Assembly: GCA_022497155.1 (NCBI GenBank)
Contig: MU385806.1
Span: 1-59,038, forward strand
DNA from: Whalleya microplaca
Taxonomy: Eukaryota; Ascomycota; Sordariomycetes; Xylariales; Xylariaceae
Length of the DNA: 59,038 bases
Reading direction: 5' to 3'
In this document: one piece after another, positions 1-10,842 of the stretch
Position numbering within the stretch: the stretch's first letter is position 1
How the letters are laid out: each line of letters begins with the position of its first letter
The notes under the pieces: generated by a model
What the model saw: the letters and a program-made list of their open reading frames with translations, nothing else
Told to the model about the DNA's origin: nothing
Databases searched by the model: none
Position numbers and translations under genes: made by a program

Positions 1-2480
1 TATTAATAATATAATTTTTATTAAATTATATTTAATATATATATATTAAAAAAGTCCCTTTTATTAGTTATATTTTTATTATTTTTATAATAAAAATGCG
101 TGATTTTTAAAAATAGAAAAAATAACTTAAGATTTTAGGTAGTCCCATTTTTTTAACCACTAGCCCCATTTTCCTTTGTTTAAATTCTAACATTTATTTT
201 AGTAGCTTTCTATAATATTTTTAACCTTTTAATAATTATATTATAGTTATAATATTATCCCTAATCCTACTTTATTACTTCTAAAGGCCTAAAATAAATA
301 TATAATTATAGAATATATAAATTAATCGTAAAATAATTAGTTTTTAATTAATTTTAGCACTATATTTCCGGTTATAAAGCGGCGTAAGCCGGATAATAAG
401 CTTTTTATTAATCCGAATACTTAAAAGGCTTAGGAGCGAAAGAAAAATTTCGATCTTATAATTTTTAATATAAAAAAAGCCCGCTATAATTTAAAATAAG
501 TAATTAAGCGACAATTTAATACCTAGCAAAAAAAAAATCTTATTATAACTAATTATAAAGCCGAAATTTAAAAACAAGCTATAATAATATAAGTCGAAAT
601 AAAATAATATATATTTAATTATTTTAGGATTATTTTTATTTTAATTTTTTTTAGTTCCGAAAAAAAAAAGTATTCTGACTAAATCGCGCGGAAATATTCC
701 GAGATTTCCGAAGGTTTCGATAATAATAACGCAGATTAAGTTAATATAAACAAAAGACTAAAAAAAAAATACTATTTCCGTAACGAAAAGAATAACTTTA
801 AACAGTATAGCTTTATTAATTAATACTTTTACTCCTTTTTGCTAATATATTTTTTATACCTAACTAAAAAAGATATTTTAAAATTTAATATATAAATTTA
901 AAAAATACATTTAATATTTAATTATCTCGCAATTATTTTATAATTTTTATATATTTATAATTATTAAGTAACTTTTACTTTTTTAGGGAAGCTTTAAATT
1001 ATTTTATATTAAGAAATTAAGCGAGAGCGACTTTTTTTTTTCGCTTATAAATAAATAAAATATAATAAAAGCAATAATTAAGTCTATTACTTGCGAACTT
1101 TTCCGCTTTTAAAAATATATAAACCCATATTTTTAAAAAAATAATAGCGAAAACGATATTAATATTAAAAATATATAAAAAGTTATTTAAAAAATAAATC
1201 GATTAATAGTTATAAGTCGTTATAAGATTATTTTATAATTATTTTATTATTTTAATTTTTTTAGGGCGCTAAATATAAACTTTATTATATATAAAAAGCT
1301 GGCTGATATATTATTATCGATATTTTATATATAAAACTTTATTAGTATAAAAATTATTTTAAGCAAATATTAGACGCTATTAACTTTATTATTGCTAATA
1401 AAAATCGGTTTAAGATATTATAAAACTAATAAGTTATTTAAACGAAAGAAAAACTATATATATTTAAACTTACTTATATTTTTTTGCTTAAATTTTTTAT
1501 ATCACCAAAAGAAAAATTTCTTTTATATTATTTATCCTGTTTTATATTTTCCGATATTATAATTTAGAAACGATAATTTTTATTATGCTATATAGAATAA
1601 AAAAATATCGGTATTATTTACGGCATTCGGGTATTTCGTTTAAATAAAATTAAAAATAATATTTATTTTTAGCAATTTCGTTTATTAAAGCTAGCTAAAA
1701 TTAAACCTACTGTAATTTTAAAATACGTTATTAATAAAATAATTATAAAATAATTTAATATATTATAATATTTATATTAATAAAATACGTTTATATTCTA
1801 ATTTTTACGGCAGCTTTTTTCCTAAAATTACCGAATATAAAGCTATTATTCGAATTAAACTAAAAAAGTTTTTAGATATAAATTAGGTACCCGATATTTG
1901 TTTTTTTCTTATTATGTACTATATTAGTTTCTCTAATTCCCGTTTTTATAAAAAGCTATTTAGTTCGATTTAAGAAATGTTATAAAAAATTATAAAATAG
2001 TTTTATAATAATATCGAAAGACTATTAAATTGTTATTTTTTATTACCCGGATATATAAATAATTAGTCCGATAAAAATATTAAAACTATTATTTATAAAC
2101 TAACTTATTATATTAGGGAACTATTAAATAAGGCGTTTTTTAAAAAATTAATACTTTTTATAATATTATTAAAGGAAGACTCGATTTCTATTATAACTAA
2201 CCGCACGTTAGAATTGGAGACATTTAAATTAGGTCGGAAAAATATAAATAATAAAAAACTTAATAGTTTCCTAGTTTTAGCTTATTAACCGGAATATAAC
2301 TAATTAAATATTAATAAGCTATAATAAAGTTAGTTTTTAATAATATTTAATTGTTTATAATTATTTTAATATTATTTTATTATATTAAAACTTACTTTTA
2401 TAAATAGCTATAATACGATTAATTAATATTTTAATTTCTTATATAGGACTTAATAAGACTGAGTTTTTTTCGTAAGAGTT
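1..2480. repeat. AT-rich, RIP-like repeat relic
   Basis: The stretch is overwhelmingly A+T, with stop codons in every frame and TpA steps everywhere, and it changes abruptly to normal composition near 2,500-2,640. That is how RIP-mutated repeats look in Pezizomycotina (known of the process). Short GC-containing islands such as those near 360-480 and 1,800-1,950 still look like worn coding sequence, but no transposase or polymerase motif could be read safely. The element class is therefore left open. Confidence 0.75.
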
Positions 2481-2504
2481 TTATAAAAGTCTCACGTATT
2501 TTTT

Positions 2505-2640
2505 AACTTGTGGGTAGGACTATCGTAAGTAGTCCCATCAATTTTTATTAGTCCCATAAGACTCCCATGGGAAAAAAAAATTCCCATAGGAGTCCCACGG
2601 GACTATGGGACCAACCCCGTGGGTGGGACTTGTACAGGTC
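2505..2640. repeat. Cluster of GTCCCA/TGGGAC direct and inverted repeats
   Basis: The hexamer GTCCCA or close variants occurs about five times in forward orientation (near 2,522, 2,545, 2,556, 2,572 and 2,590), and its complement TGGGAC several times just after. A single related AGTCCCAT lies at about 144, near the other side of the AT-rich block. The arrangement could be the terminal region of a DNA transposon occupying about 140-2,640 (inference). No target-site duplication was established. Confidence 0.4.
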
Positions 2641-2764
2641 TAGCAAAGGAGCCCGAAACGTACATAGAGAATGACCTTTGGGTAGAATTGGACGTATGAT
2701 GCCTTACCTAACATAAGTAGTGACAACAGTTTCCCTATGAAACACGGAACAGCAGCCACGCCAT

Positions 2765-3338
2765 GTTATTTGCCTGCGTGATCTTTAATGATCTTGACCC
2801 CCGGCTTCAACACCGGAATCAGAGCTGAGGATAATGACACAATATTTATCGGACTAGTTGTGAAGAATCCAATGGAAGAAAAATACATCTGCCGGTATGG
2901 TCTGTAAGACAAATAGGTATTGGGCCATAAACCTCACTTGACCTCGGAGCTCCGTAGATATTTTGGCCACTGCGTCCCTAGCCATCTCTACAGAGCATCT
3001 ACCACCTACCATGCCTGAGAGTTAATAACGATATTTCATGCGTATTCATATAAAGTCTTTCGAATGAGAGTCTTACCCTGGTGGCAGCGGGTCACATTTC
3101 CTCCGTTCCAATTCGCAGCTAGTCATACTGTCGGTTCGGTAAGCATGTTTGATGCCTAATTAGTATGGGCTTTTCTACCAGGCTCAGACTCACGGAACAC
3201 GATCATAGTCATAGCATGTCGAAGGAGCCATCGAACGATTTTCTCATCTAGACCCCTTTGACGGTCAATATCTATAAAAGTAGATTGGCCTCCAGATGGT
3301 ACCACAGTAGCAATGTTGAAGAGGGCAATGGCTTGCAA
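2765..3338 (-). pseudogene. Fungal O-methyltransferase, central and C-terminal part (broken)
   Basis: On the minus strand, 3338-3156 reads like the winged-helix part of fungal SAM-dependent O-methyltransferases (LQAIALFNI, GGQSTF, GLDEKIVR, LLRHAMTM, EPGRKAHT). After a gap, 3015-2765 reads the catalytic domain: a degraded glycine motif (VGGRCSVEMA), ELRGQVRFMAQ, then IPADVFFFHWILHN, a TAG stop at 2854-2856 where the family has Trp, SDKYC and IPVLKPGVKII. The last 60-80 residues are missing next to the repeat boundary. The N-terminal part lies at 5080-5411 beyond an insertion. Such enzymes methylate polyketides and related secondary metabolites; this copy cannot encode one. Identification is firm from the order of motifs; exact ends are approximate. 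Confidence 0.88.
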
Positions 3339-3684
3339 ATATCAGGATTTATTATGCTATAGTATCGTTAGTTGCTTAAGACCTCATGAACCGTCAGATA
3401 AATTTACGAGAACTGGGAAGAAGCTTAAGAGACTAAAGACGAAGTCAGAACTTTAAAAGCAAAGATCAGAGGGATGAGTGCGATAGGAAGTTAGGTTAGG
3501 TTGTCGGACGGGAGATTTATTGGTGGTGAGTGTTGGTTGACTGTGTGGCTAGGTGGTTGCATGGTGGTTGCTGCGGGAGATGGATTTTCATATTAGTAGG
3601 AGGGATCACCTTTACTGCCTTCCACTCGTCTGCTTGATTTTCGATAACGTTAGGGGGGTTTTCCTGCTGCTTAGATGGCTTGCG

Positions 3685-3955
3685 TTAGATTTCTTGCAGT
3701 GACAGTTTGTTCTTCCTGTCGTGTTCGTCCACTAGCTTTCCTGCGTTCTCCATAAAGACTTCACTCGGATACCATTAGTCAAATTGCGTAGCGTATCCCT
3801 TCTATCGTACGAGGTATTCTAGCGTAGGCTTCTGTCCGTACTTTACTATCCTCCTGTTGAGCAGTTTTTCTATCTCATACGAAACCCACTCGTCGTCGTC
3901 TGAAGCTGAAGGCCTTGCAGAGGAATTCTCAGAAGACTCCCGTGATTGACGAGGA
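3685..3955 (-). pseudogene. Chromodomain relic, probably from a Ty3/gypsy element
   Basis: Minus-strand reading gives a Ser/Asp-rich leader, then DDEWVSYEIEKLLNRRIVKY, LEYLVR-stop-KGYATQFD-stop-WYPSEVF and ENAGKLVDEHDRKNK. The order (W-x-V/S-x-EI-x-x-LL, EYLVRWKGY, W-x-P-x-x-x-F) is that of a chromodomain, a methyl-lysine reader found at the C-terminus of integrases in fungal chromoviruses. The first stop (TAG, 3802-3804) replaces the conserved Trp of RWKGY; a second stop (TAA) is at 3775-3777. The frame ends at TAA 3685-3687. Whether it came from an integrase or a stand-alone chromodomain protein cannot be told. Confidence 0.7.
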
Positions 3956-4448
3956 AAATATTATTCGTTAAGGTTGTTTATGAGGTGCAAGTGCCTCGTA
4001 AGAGCACTTGAGGAAGCGACAGCTCTACCGGCATGTGAAGCAACGATATTTCTACCCATATCCACATGTTAACTGACCTTCATACTAACTAACCCTCATA
4101 CCAACCCAATAAGCATAACAACTTATTTACTAGGCAACCTAGCATTCCCTGGAGTCTCTCCTCCTAATATCTACGAAGCAACCGGATTCCATTCCAAGTC
4201 AGACGAAAGTCACCTGATGTAGTGGTACATAAAACACATAACGATGCATCCCTTAGCTTTATATAAAACCCTCATGAGATAATTACTATCTCAAAACATA
4301 GAATTTGTTTTATCGTACGACAAAAGGGGAAAAGTATAGGTAGCACAACCTCCCTATTACATTATATAGGCAGCGCAACCTGTCTTATATATATATAGAA
4401 GTAGCGGTGCGTACGGGCAATCCAACCTGCCCGTTACGATATGAGGGT

Positions 4449-4536
4449 ATCGCACGGTCACAAAACAAAAGACTGCCAGTGTTGGAATAACGCTCAGTTC
4501 AACCGTGCGATCAGGGGTAGATTACTAATCTACCCC
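4449..4536. repeat. Inverted repeat pair and perfect hairpin
   Basis: ATCGCACGGT at 4449-4458 is repeated as its exact complement at 4502-4511. Directly after it, 4514-4523 (GGGGTAGATT) and 4527-4536 form a perfect 10-bp stem with a 3-base loop. They may be internal parts of a repeat terminus; no function can be assigned. Confidence 0.7.
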
Positions 4537-4715
4537 AGCGTGGAAGAAGTTTTCATATCTTCTTCGCACAACATAACGACAACACAAGAATATACGTACG
4601 TTTATGCAAAGCATTTGCGTAAAATCCCGATTGTGGGCTTGACCGGTGGGCAGCAAAGCCCAGCGCTCCGTACCGGAGCCCTGCACGACCACACCAGCAG
4701 AGAGGGAAGACATTA

Positions 4716-4802
4716 TATGTACGTATGTATGTATGTGTGTGCGTGCGTGCGTGTGTATGTGTATATGTATGTGTGTGGGTGAGGTTGAGAGAGAGAGGGA
4801 GG
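4716..4802. repeat. Microsatellite (GTAT/GTGC/GAGA)
   Basis: A run of degenerate (TATG)n, (TG)n and (TGCG)n passes into (GA)n near 4786-4800. It gives spurious Tyr/Val/Cys-rich open frames on the plus strand, which are not reported as genes. Confidence 0.85.
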
Positions 4803-5079
4803 AAGAAAGTTTTGCGAGGGAGCGTGCGAGAAAAATTATGTGTGTGCGCTAACGTCCTTTCTACGTACGACAGTCACTTCCTTCCCTTCCTAGTGATGGC
4901 AGGCTGCGGCACTCCCGGAACTTGTGCGCGACATCGCGCGCGCATTTCGCTGCACAGGCAGCGACACCGACCCCGCGAGACTGGACGAGGACGGCGCGGA
5001 AGTACGACTCCCGCCGGATGATCTTCGCAACGAAGACGTGAAGATCTCTGTGACAGGCCTATATTCACCCCATTGTGCT

Positions 5080-5411
5080 TATAGATCAGATCTAGAGAAA
5101 TCATAGAGCTCTGCCGTTGCATCTAGAATCGCGTTCTTGGCATCGGATGCTTCTTCTGGCAATGAAGTAGGAGCATTTTCATGGAAAGATGCTGGCGAGA
5201 GTCCTTGCGCGGATAAAATTATATCTATTCTTGCGACCCCGTCACTAATTGTTGTCGTGAGTTGCAAAATTCGAGGGGAGGACACGTTTATTGCCATGTT
5301 GCTTTGTGTAACGAGAACTGCGCTTGTGTTTGGCGCCACTAGTAAGTACTCCGATGTACTGCACTCATGTTCAATGTCCATAGACAATAATATTCTAAAG
5401 ATCCGGTACAT
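5080..5411 (-). pseudogene. Fungal O-methyltransferase, N-terminal part
   Basis: Minus-strand translation contains SSPRILQLTTTISDGVARID, LSAQGLSPASFHENAP, SLPEEASDAKNAILDATAEL and ends YDFSRSDL-stop. This is the N-terminal helical dimerisation segment of fungal secondary-metabolite O-methyltransferases (pattern: RI..L...I......D..L...G...PSF...AP..LP, then A...ILDAT.EL). The true start is probably the Met before NVSSPRIL, near 5292. The next family block, LQAI..FNI, appears only at 3338 after about 1.7 kb of unrelated DNA. With 2765-3338 it makes one split pseudogene. Confidence 0.82.
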
Positions 5412-6191
5412 TTCTTTGCATTACTTGGAAGGACTTGTCGATACCTTGTCAGTGTTAGCGGGGAGCTATAAACACCCTCTGGGTTATTCTCTGCATTGTA
5501 GTACTTGGTGATTTCGGGATAATGTAACTCAATATGAATGATAGATACTATATCAAAACAGCTGTACTAGGTGATATGCACAAGGGTGCAGCCGCAGCTG
5601 ATATACCAAGTTGGAGCAGCGTGTGGTTAAGTGAGACGGAATGCGACGATGCAAGGGCATCTGTCAGCATGCCATACTCCAATAGAAAACTAACCGGCCT
5701 CTTCCTGGAGAAATAGTTCGCATGTGTAGGCTGAGTCCTACCTTGGTATGTAACAAATAGGAACTGCAGACACACCCGGATTGTGGTTTCAATGGCACCC
5801 CACGTTAGGATCGTGAAATAACAGGAGTGAGCGTAAACGAGCTATCAACCCTCATTTCGGGACTACAACACAGATACACCGCTTCTTTCTCATGTCTCTG
5901 AGCTTTGGAAAGATTAGCGAGATGATTATGTGTCGAAGGCTAAAATGGGTAGACATTTCCAGAATAGGAGTCTCCTGCTACTTTACTAAGAGAGTAGATA
6001 GCTTTACACCCTTGAAGTGGATAGCAGCAATTCGAGTTTTTCACAGAGTCAGCCATTGTTCCAAACATAAAGCTAAATTCTGTAAAGCAAGCTTCGTTGC
6101 GGCTCTGTTCTTAAAGTGTTTTCAGGAGTTGATTTGTTGCCTTGTCACCTACTATCTGTCGTGTCTCGTCTGGGCTTGAGCGAGGACTTGG
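5412..6191. other. No recognisable gene
   Basis: Several short open frames exist on both strands but none shows family motifs, splice structure or convincing composition. Part of it may be the lost upstream region of the adenylation-domain pseudogene. Confidence 0.5.
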
Positions 6192-7837
6192 ATGCATCCT
6201 ACGGAGAGCCCGCGGTCCCCAGGTCCTTCACCGGCTTGGAACTGCCTTCAGGATGTCTTGAGAGACAGAGCCGGCTCAGCTCGGCTAGGCCATTTGCTTT
6301 TTTATTCCCTTGGCAATACCTCGAATCCTACCTCGGTTTCCTACAGCACTTTATATGCTCAGGCCAAGCGGAACAGCGTCATAATCCGATCTCTTACGAA
6401 GTTCCGGGAGGGCCACCCTGTGCTTCTTCACCTTGATGACCATCTGGATAACATTCTATGGTTCTGGTCTGTTTTGCTCGCCAATGGCCTGCCGGTGCCG
6501 TTTCAGCAACATTGATAGTCAGCGCTATAGACATCTGCTGGAACTATCATCTCTTTTACAATGTCCAATCTGTATTACAAGGGCCGAGTCTCTACACTTG
6601 TTTGGTGGAAATCACGGACTGTGCCTACACACCACTGGAACCCTATTGGGGGCGAATGTTCAATCGGACACCTTCGTCGGCTGCCCTGATTACAGAGGTG
6701 GCCGATCTCCAGCCTTCTTGATGTTAACATCTGGAAGCACTGGGAATGCCAAGGCTGTATGTCTGTCGCATCAGCAAGTACTGTCAGCTCTAGATGGAAA
6801 GGCCTCTGTGCGCATCTTACCGGCCAACCGACCCTTTCTGAATTGGATTGGCCTCGATCATGTGGCAAGCTTAGTGGAGATTCACCTCCAGGCCATGTGG
6901 CTGGGCGTCGACCAAGTTCATGTCCATGCTGCTGACATCGTTTCGTCACCCATAAGGTTTCTTGACTTGCTCGACCGCCATATCGTTTCACGTTCCTTCG
7001 TTCCCAATTTCTTCCTAGCGAAGCTAGTATCGAGCATACAATCCGTACAAAACAGTGCCACCTGGGACCTGTCAAATTTAACTGTTCTCGCGTCGGGCGG
7101 CGAAGCGAACGATGTGGGAACCTGTGTCAAAGCCGCTATTATGTTACAGAGATATGGCGCGCCTTATAACGTTATAACACCAGGATTTGGCATGACCGAA
7201 ACCTGCGCAGGGGCTATCTTTAACACCAATTGTCCTAATTACGATGTCGAGAATAGTTACACCGTGGCATCCCTTGGTCAATGTATAAAAGGAATAGAGA
7301 TGCGTGTCACTATCCCTGGCGATAGCCTCAAACTGGCATCACCCGGTGAACCTGGTGAATTGGAGGTGCGTGGCGAAGTCGCATTCGACGGCTACTATCG
7401 TAACCTTGACGCCAATTCTGAAGCCTTCACATTCGACGGGTGGTTTCGCACCGGGGATCAGGCTCTTATTGATCAAGCAGGGAGACTGAGCCTAGTCGGT
7501 CGAACTAAGGATATCGTTAATATAAACGGCGTAAAGTTCGCTGCCGCCGATATCCAAAGGTCGCTGGAGCAGGAGTTAGGCAGCCGTGTGGCCCGTGTAA
7601 TTACCTTTCCGTCCAGAGCAGCCCATACTGAGCAGGTAACGATCGTATACGTACCGAATGATGGGAAAATACAGGCTGATATGATGCTCGAAATCGAACA
7701 GTTGGCTGTTCAAGCATGTGTGAGCATTACCGGATCTCGTCCTGTCATCTTCTCCCTTAGAGAACAATCTGTACCCTTACTTCCAATGTCCAGCTTGGGG
7801 AAAATATCACGAGCTAAAATGAGGTCGTTTTCTCGTG
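6192..7837 (+). pseudogene. Adenylation (AMP-binding) domain of an NRPS-like or hybrid synthetase, frameshifted and truncated
   Basis: The first part (6192 to about 6501) reads LGHLLFYSLGNTSNPTSVSY, IIRSLTKFREGHPVLLHLDD, ILWFWSVLLANGLPV; the reading then jumps one frame at 6500-6502 and continues FSNIDSQRYRHLLE onward. All core A-domain motifs follow in order: LTSGSTGNAKAV, FLNWIGLDHVASLVEIHLQA, LASGGEAND, PGFGMTETCAG, PGELEVRG, WFRTGDQ, GRTKDIVNINGVKF and SLGKISRAK with the catalytic Lys. Such domains activate carboxylic or amino acids as adenylates on multidomain synthetases. No carrier, ketosynthase, condensation or reductase domain follows: at about 7838 the sequence becomes part of another gene. 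The region is well preserved apart from the frameshift, so the decay may be recent. Which synthetase class it came from cannot be told. Confidence 0.9.
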
Positions 7838-8461
7838 ACGGGTGTTACGAATTCTGTTATCAACGTTGCCATTCTTATCACTCCGATTCACCCGATCTTG
7901 AAACTTAACATGTCTACCAAGAAGAAAGCAGGCGTATGTGGAATAATGTTATTAGGTTGTCTGTAGGTTCATCTTAACGTTAAGGAGGGATGGTCGGGAA
8001 CTGACTTTCATAGGGTCTGCATCGCTGGCTTCATCCGGATCCGCTACCTGGTCGACTACTGGCAGGCATATGATAAAACATGGATTTCTGGATGGATCAG
8101 CGCCTTGTCGTCTCTCGAGTCGTCGTTAGGCGTAGTGTCCGCCTGCTTGCCTGTCCTGCCGCCACTCTACCTACATTTACGTGCTCGTTGAAATATTTCC
8201 ATTTTCAATAGTAAAGCTACCGCCAGCAGCGCATCGAATCAAGATGCCAGTGGTTCGCGTGGTTATGTCATCGCTTGGGCAAGCTCACAGAACTCGAGAA
8301 AAAATAAGGGTGCTTCTTGGAAGTTTAGCGGGAATCATCACGGAGATGACGAGATCGGCCTCACTACTATTGCCACAACTAGTAGCCCTGTGGCGGAAAA
8401 CATGGAAGCTGACCGCATCGTTGTGCATTCTGAAGTGAAACAATCGCACACATATGTATAA
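7838..8461 (+). pseudogene. PTH11/rhodopsin-like fungal integral membrane protein, C-terminal part
   Basis: From about 7838 the plus strand reads GVTNSVINVAILITPIHPIL, KLNMSTKKKAGVCGIMLLGC. A 51-bp intron (7963-8013, GTAGGT...CATAG with an AACTGAC branch site) joins this to LVCIAGFIRIRYLVDYW, KTWISGW, SSLESSLGVVSACLPVLPPL. This is the last transmembrane part of the fungal rhodopsin-domain (SAT4/PTH11-like) family, followed by a polar cytoplasmic tail ending at TAA 8459-8461. A TGA at 8189-8191 interrupts the tail. The first four or five helices are absent; an adenylation domain fragment lies immediately upstream instead. Pseudogene by truncation and nonsense. Confidence 0.85.
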
Positions 8462-10388
8462 CTTGGACAGTCATAGAGCTTAATTTAGTTGCCAAATCCA
8501 AATATGGTTACACCAATAAGTAAATGCCCAACACTACTGCTAACAACTTACCAACATGGATATGTACCAGTGTACCATAAAATAAGTAAGGTAAGTAAAA
8601 TTCATAGCGTGCTTTAAGCAATGAACCGCATATCAGGAGTTTTAGACTTCGTGTCAGTAAAAGAGGATTGGAAAATTACTCATAATAATAAAAGTCAAAT
8701 GTACAATCTCTAGAGGTTTCTATTTTATTCGCAAATTAAGAAGCCTATCAAAAACCTCGACATTCGGGATTTAGCATTAGATAGCTTCACAAATGCCCTG
8801 TTACGATATTAATTTCATTAGTTATGTGAGATTGGTCTTTGAATTCCTGGTCTACTTGCGTAGTGTGATAGCGTCGGTAGGGTTCTTCTATTTTTATTCT
8901 TTTAACGTTCTCTCGGGTGGTCTCATAATTGTTGATTCTGGGCGGATTTGGCCAGTACTGTGTGGATGTCAACCGTCTCAAGTAGACAATGAATAGAATG
9001 CGTTGTTCGGAAAGAAATACACTGACCAATGCATGTCGCGCAAGACGTATAAGTCAAGCATAAACCCCCTTACTTCCCCCTCCATAGGACCCATGTAACG
9101 ATGCAACATGTACATATGAGAGGCATCGATGTAAACTGCGTGTGGTACAACCATCAAAGTAACAGGGTACATGATTGACTCGCAAAAAATTGCCAATGAT
9201 GAAATTATCATTTGTGTACCAATGCAGGTTGGAGCACAGAGAGGCTTGCCGCATGGGATATTAATCGCAAAGAGATCGAAGCTGGCTTCAATGTACTGGA
9301 ATGAAGGGAAGAAAACCCTGGGGTGTATATAAACCTTAAGGCGTTCACGTTCTAAATAGACACTGAGGGGTGTTATGTAATACAGGTCAGAGGGCAAAGT
9401 GGGGCTTAATAGCACACTAAATCATTGCAGGCTCATCGCCGATCTGACGTTGGTTGAGCCTCATGTGGGGGCGATTAGCACCCCTCCTCGATGGTGTCCA
9501 GCGACTTGTGTAAGCTAGCATTTCAGCGTACCGTGAATTGTGTGAACTGTGAGGCAATAGAGATATGTGAAGAGGTATCCTCACATGATGACAGGATAGA
9601 GCGGACAGTCTCCTACAGCGTACCTTAGGGGTCAGAAATATATTGCAATGCAACAGTCCCGCATCCGTGGCTGCACATAAAGTCTTTTATAAGTATTGAT
9701 ACCCTATGTAATCAAAAGTATCCGCTACTTGTTTAGTAACAGTATATATCGTTGCGCCCCTATTGAAGGAGCCTTGGTGGGAGTCACGGTTAATGCTTTG
9801 AATCCCAAGCTTATGGTCATAGGTCTAGTCCTTGTAGATCCCCAGATCCCCAGCTGTGGTTATTTTGTTAGTGATCACTGGGGTTTACCCCTAGTTGCCG
9901 ATTCTAGTGTATGTACATGAACTGTTACATCTATTATTCAGTGTACAAGGATAGATTGTGGAGGGCAATGCAACTTACCTCGGAAGTCAAAGGTGTAGCG
10001 TCTTGTCGAGGCTATGTACTTATAATGGTTTATGCCCACTGGAGGGAAATAATTGGAACATTATCCAAATATATCACCCTAAACTGTCATATGGTGTGGT
10101 TGCACTTGATGAATTACGGGTACATTTTCCTTCACATTGACCCAACCATAACACTCCTCGTACCCTGCACCACGCCCTTCCAAGTATATTCTAGTGTATA
10201 TATACTTTAATCTTGTGATTAGTTCATTTCAGTACCTATGATGGAAACCATCGGATAAAGTTCGTCTTAAGTAAATTGTAATTTACAGGCAAAAGAGTCG
10301 GTGCTCGTGGATCATCGCCTATTACCACGAACTTCATGATAAATCAAACACTAAACATTCAAAGTCAAATATTCCTTCTCAGTATAGA
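8462..10388. other. Gene-poor stretch, nothing recognised
   Basis: About 1.9 kb of moderately AT-rich DNA. Several frames of 60-145 codons occur on both strands, but they overlap each other, lack splice-consistent extensions and show no known motif. I see no gene I can support. Confidence 0.5.
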
Positions 10389-10842
10389 GTGGCATCTACG
10401 ACGAATATCCACGCAGCTACTGCTCATATTAAACAGTTGGCTGCCACTGCTGATGAGGCAAATCGCCGACAGCTCATAATGTCTTTGCAAAAACTAGCGT
10501 TACTGTTACTAGCCTACTCGATAGAAAACCCTCAAGATACTATTCATAGATACGGCCATCTGGTGAGATACGAAAGGTTCATAGGACCACGGGCATGAGA
10601 CTTACGTGAATTTAAAGCATCTCCAAACCGCTGCGATAAAGATAGGGTTTGACTTAGGACTCTTCGAATACTTGGCTAAGTCTAGTCATCCTGTAACAGA
10701 GGAAAAAATCTCCCGTGATATTGGTGGAGAGGATCTGTTGATGAGTACAACTATTACCAAAAAACCAATAGTTGTCCCTCAACTTATCTTGTTTATAGGA
10801 CGAATTTTAATATACCTTTCTGCAATTGATGCGGTACTGTGA
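10389..10842 (+). pseudogene. Second fungal O-methyltransferase, 5' part only, start codon lost
   Basis: The family-type beginning ASTTNIHAATAHIKQLAATA, DEANRRQL is preceded by GTG at 10389-10391 instead of ATG. Two introns are still readable: 10563-10617 (joining GHL to HLQTAAIKIGFDLGLFEYLA) and 10745-10798 (joining GGEDLLM to RRILIYLSAIDAV through a split AGA codon). This gives the N-terminal dimerisation and winged-helix region, normally residues 1-140 of about 400. It stops at TGA 10840-10842, and no SAM-binding domain (VDVGGG, HNW, NDH motifs) follows. An in-frame expansion after QKLALL (repeated TTACTG/TTACTA) also departs from the family. It is a different copy from the minus-strand methyltransferase at 2.7-5.4 kb. 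Confidence 0.85.

Larger units (their letters stand above)
3345..5085. mobile_element. Insertion inside the O-methyltransferase, with retroelement traces
   Basis: This block separates the two halves of one methyltransferase reading on the minus strand, so it is most simply an insertion of about 1.7 kb. It holds a chromodomain relic (3685-3955, minus), two inverted repeats near 4449-4536, a GT/TA microsatellite near 4718-4800 and a GC-rich patch at about 4900-5045. No long terminal repeats or target-site duplication could be fixed by eye. A decayed Ty3/gypsy chromovirus is the best guess, but more than one event is possible. Confidence 0.55.

Noticed and set aside
1..2480. Naming the left relic as a hAT, pogo or Tc1 transposon
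   Set aside because: No catalytic motif survived translation by eye; the GTCCCA repeats alone do not define a superfamily.
4441..5021. Overlapping plus-strand open frames rich in Tyr, Val, Cys and Arg
   Set aside because: They come from the GT/TA microsatellite and the GC-rich patch; no family motif, and they lie inside an insertion.
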